Positions 4,207 through 6,350 of a stretch of DNA of 6,350 nucleotides are shown piece after piece; within the stretch, counting starts at the first letter, position 1, and each line of letters begins with the position of its first letter. The position numbers were made by a program, and so were the translations under genes. The DNA lies in contig JAFZLP010000158.1 of the NCBI GenBank assembly GCA_017551405.1, positions 1-6,350 on the forward strand, read 5' to 3'. Source of the DNA: Bacteroidales bacterium (GTDB taxonomy: Bacteria; Bacteroidota; Bacteroidia; Bacteroidales; UBA932). The notes under the pieces are model-generated. The model was not told the origin of the DNA. It worked only from the letters and a program-made list of their open reading frames with translations, and did no database searches.

Positions 4207-6350
4207 ATGTCCGTCCTTACTATCTCGGTGATGCCTTCTATCTTGCGGAGGGCCATAATCATGGATTCGAGGCCCTTCTTGTCCCTGACCAGCAGTTGAA
4301 TAAACCCTTCGAAAACGCCGTCCTTGCCGCCCAGGTGTATCTCCTGGATGTTCAGGCCCATGTTCAGGGAGATGGTCTGCGTGATGGTATTTAGCAGCCC
4401 CACGCGGTCTATTCCCCTGATGGAGACCCTGACAGGGAATTCCCTTTCGGTGATTGTCATTTCGGGTACGGCCACCAGGCGGTTGCCGTGCTTGCTGGCC
4501 ATGTTCTCGGCCACCGGACAGGATTTCTTGTGAACAATAATTATACCGTCATCCCCGAGGAAACCGATCATGGGCTCGCCTGGAATCGGCCTGCAGCAGT
4601 CGGCCAGGACGTACTTGCCGTTCTGCATGGTCTTTATGTCCATGCTCTTCAGGACGTTGCCGAAATCCTTCTGGTCGATTATCCCGAGCCCTATCCGGAA
4701 AAACAGCTCCATCTGGTCGTTCAGCTGCGCGTAATCCAGGAACTTGCGGAGAATGTCGTACCCGGGTGTGATTCCGGCCGCATTCAGGTGGCTGTTGTAA
4801 ATGTTCTCGCCGCGTTTGACGATATTGTCCCTGTCGCTCCTGAAATAATCCATCACCACGTTCCGGGCATGCCGGGTCTGGAGGAAATGCAGCCATTCTA
4901 TCTTCGGGCGGCCGCTTTCGGCGGTGATTATCTCAACCTGGTCGCCGGTCCGGAGCACGTGCGACAGCGGCACCAGCTTCATGTTGACCTTTGCGGCTAT
5001 GGCGCTGTTTCCGATATGGGTGTGGATGAGGTAGGCGAAGTCGAGTGCGGTGGCCCCGGCCTGTATGCTCTTCTGCTGGCCTTTCGGGGTAAACACCACT
5101 ATGTCGGTGGTCACCAGGTCCTTGTGGATGATATCCAGGAGCTCCATGGTGTTGGCGTCCTTGCTCTGCAGGATTTCCTGCACCTTGGCGAGCCAGCTGT
5201 CCATGGCGGAGTCGTTCTCGGAGATGTAGCCGTTGTTCTTGTAGGCCCAGTGCGCGGCGATACCCCGTTCCGCTATGTCGTTCATGCGCCTGGACCGTAT
5301 CTGCACTTCCACCCAGAAGCCGGAATGGCTCATGAGCGTGCAGTGCAGGGCCTCGTAGCCGTTGCTCTTGGGAGATGATATCCAGTCGCGGTAGCGGTCC
5401 TGCCTCTGGCCGTAGAGGCTTCCGAGTATGGAGTAGATGTTGAAGGCTATTGCGCGCTCCTTGTCGAGGGAAACGCCGTCCGACTCGTAGATGATGCGGA
5501 CTGCGTACAGGTCGTAAATCTCTTCGAAGGGGACGTTCTTTGTGCGCATCTTGAACCAGATGGAATAGGGCGACTTGATGCGTTTTCTGATTTCGAACTG
5601 AAGGTCAGCCCGCTTCAGGGCGCCCTCGATGGGGGATATGAAACTGTCAATCTCCCTGTCGCGAAGGGCGACGTTGCGGCTGATCCGCTCGGAAATGTCA
5701 TTGTAAGCATCAGGCTCCTTGTACCGCAGCCAGATGTTCTCCATTTCTGTCTTGATCCCGTACAGGCCCAGCCTGTGGGCCAGTGGGATGAAGATGAACA
5801 TGGTCTCGGAGAGGATCTTGTCGCGCTTGTGCTCGGGCATGAACTCGATGGTGCGGCAGTTGTGGAGGCGGTCGGCCAGCTTTATCAGCGCCACCCTCAC
5901 GTCGTCGTTCAGGGTGAGCAGGATGCGCTTGAGATTCTCGGCCTGGTTGCTTTCGATGTCGGCGCCGCCCTGGCGGTCCTGGTTGTCGAGCACGGTCTTG
6001 ATCTTGGTGAGCCCGTCCACCAGGGTGGCGATCTTGTCGCCGAACTGAGCCCTGATGTCTTCTATGGTGTATGCCGTGTCTTCCACGACATCGTGCAGGA
6101 GGGCGGCGGAGATGCTCTTGTAACCGAGCCCGATCTCGCCGATCACGATCTGCGCTACCTCTATCGGATGGATGATGTAGGGCTCCCCGGAACGGCGGCG
6201 GACGTGCCGGTGGGCGCGGTTGGCGAAATCGAAGGCCTTCCAGACCACCTCAAGTTCCTCTTCAGAATGACAGCGGCCACGGGCCATCTCCTCAAGCTCA
6301 AGCCATTTCTTCTTGATGAGGGCGTAATCTTTTATGGAGAACTTCGAGAA
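4203..6350 (-). CDS. rel: Bifunctional (p)ppGpp synthetase/hydrolase, RelA/SpoT family; 5' end lies outside the window
   Basis: This is a long-form RSH enzyme that makes and degrades the stringent-response alarmone (p)ppGpp. Numbered from the Met at 6287, the domains are as follows. The HD hydrolase (about 20-180) has H40, HD at 65-66 with the following VVEDT, and D139 in KLADRLHN, so all expected metal ligands are present. The synthetase (about 225-350) has KSPYSIWFKM, YDLYAVRII (D259), RYRDWISSPKSNGYEALH and EVQIRS (E327). TGS spans about 392-455. A helical region is followed by a Cys-rich zinc-finger-like domain (CC at 564-565, H586, C590). ACT/RRM is at about 616-692. RYRD (298-301) stands where bifunctional enzymes carry the basic RxKD motif and E. 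coli RelA carries acidic ExDD. The frame stays open to the edge, adding at least 21 family-like residues (FSKFSIKDYALIKKKW and on), so the true start lies beyond 6350 and the Met at 6287 is probably internal. The visible part is 715 residues, close to full length. It is the first visible gene of the minus-strand chain. Confidence 0.95.
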   Translation of the reverse strand, partial: FSKFSIKDYALIKKKWLELEEMARGRCHSEEELEVVWKAFDFANRAHRHVRRRSGEPYIIHPIEVAQIVIGEIGLGYKSISAALLHDVVEDTAYTIEDIRAQFGDKIATLVDGLTKIKTVLDNQDRQGGADIESNQAENLKRILLTLNDDVRVALIKLADRLHNCRTIEFMPEHKRDKILSETMFIFIPLAHRLGLYGIKTEMENIWLRYKEPDAYNDISERISRNVALRDREIDSFISPIEGALKRADLQFEIRKRIKSPYSIWFKMRTKNVPFEEIYDLYAVRIIYESDGVSLDKERAIAFNIYSILGSLYGQRQDRYRDWISSPKSNGYEALHCTLMSHSGFWVEVQIRSRRMNDIAERGIAAHWAYKNNGYISENDSAMDSWLAKVQEILQSKDANTMELLDIIHKDLVTTDIVVFTPKGQQKSIQAGATALDFAYLIHTHIGNSAIAAKVNMKLVPLSHVLRTGDQVEIITAESGRPKIEWLHFLQTRHARNVVMDYFRSDRDNIVKRGENIYNSHLNAAGITPGYDILRKFLDYAQLNDQMELFFRIGLGIIDQKDFGNVLKSMDIKTMQNGKYVLADCCRPIPGEPMIGFLGDDGIIIVHKKSCPVAENMASKHGNRLVAVPEMTITEREFPVRVSIRGIDRVGLLNTITQTISLNMGLNIQEIHLGGKDGVFEGFIQLLVRDKKGLESMIMALRKIEGITEIVRTDI

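Noticed and set aside
4488..5378. Long + strand open frame of 296 codons opposite rel
   Set aside because: It is a codon-bias shadow of the well-conserved rel gene. The translation has no recognisable domain, and rel accounts for every base. The same applies to the + strand frames at 2845-3621, 3694-4299 and 1539-2141.
6285..6287. ATG at 6287 as the start of rel
   Set aside because: The frame stays open to the window edge, and the 21 residues before it resemble the usual N-terminus of Bacteroidota Rel (I-K-D-x-x-L-I-K-K-K-W). The GAGGAG sequence abuts the ATG too closely to serve as a ribosome-binding site.
1..6350. CRISPR arrays, tRNA or rRNA genes, insertion sequences, phage or defence genes, and a novel multi-gene system
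   Set aside because: No direct repeats, terminal inverted repeats, clover-leaf sequences or transposase motifs were seen. Every base lies in a conserved housekeeping or envelope gene, so I do not claim a new system.

Overview
This window looks like chromosome from a member of the Bacteroidota, most likely an uncultured or Alistipes-like member of the order Bacteroidales. The evidence is a Big_5-type lipoprotein with the C-A-x-x-x-x-A-P-x-G-G-K-K-D signature, an outer-membrane beta-barrel protein of the type common in that phylum, an IspG with the CPGCGRT form of the iron-sulfur motif, and a bifunctional Rel with Bacteroidota-like sequence. By eye the GC content is in the mid-to-upper 50s percent, high for Bacteroides but ordinary for Rikenellaceae-like lineages. 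The assignment below phylum level is inference.

Layout: the left edge (1-294, + strand) holds the C-terminal part of a short-form phosphatidylserine decarboxylase (psd). It converges on ispG, overlapping its 3' end by 20 bases. A good intrinsic terminator for psd (333-361) lies inside the ispG coding region. The rest of the window is one tightly packed minus-strand run, read from right to left: a Rel/SpoT (p)ppGpp synthetase-hydrolase entering from the right edge (4203-6350), a 599-residue Ig-like lipoprotein (2407-4206), a 282-residue outer-membrane barrel protein (1566-2414) and ispG (275-1594). The three junctions overlap by 4, 8 and 29 bases, which strongly suggests one transcript with translational coupling. 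There is no intergenic stretch anywhere in the window.

Function: rel sets the level of the starvation signal (p)ppGpp. IspG makes the penultimate isoprenoid precursor of the MEP pathway, and Psd makes phosphatidylethanolamine. The two middle genes encode exported envelope proteins of unknown function. The region is housekeeping rather than accessory DNA: I see no mobile element, CRISPR array, RNA gene, phage gene or defence gene. The points most worth a second look are the shortened insertion domain of IspG, the psd terminator embedded in ispG, and the rel-envelope-ispG overlap chain.
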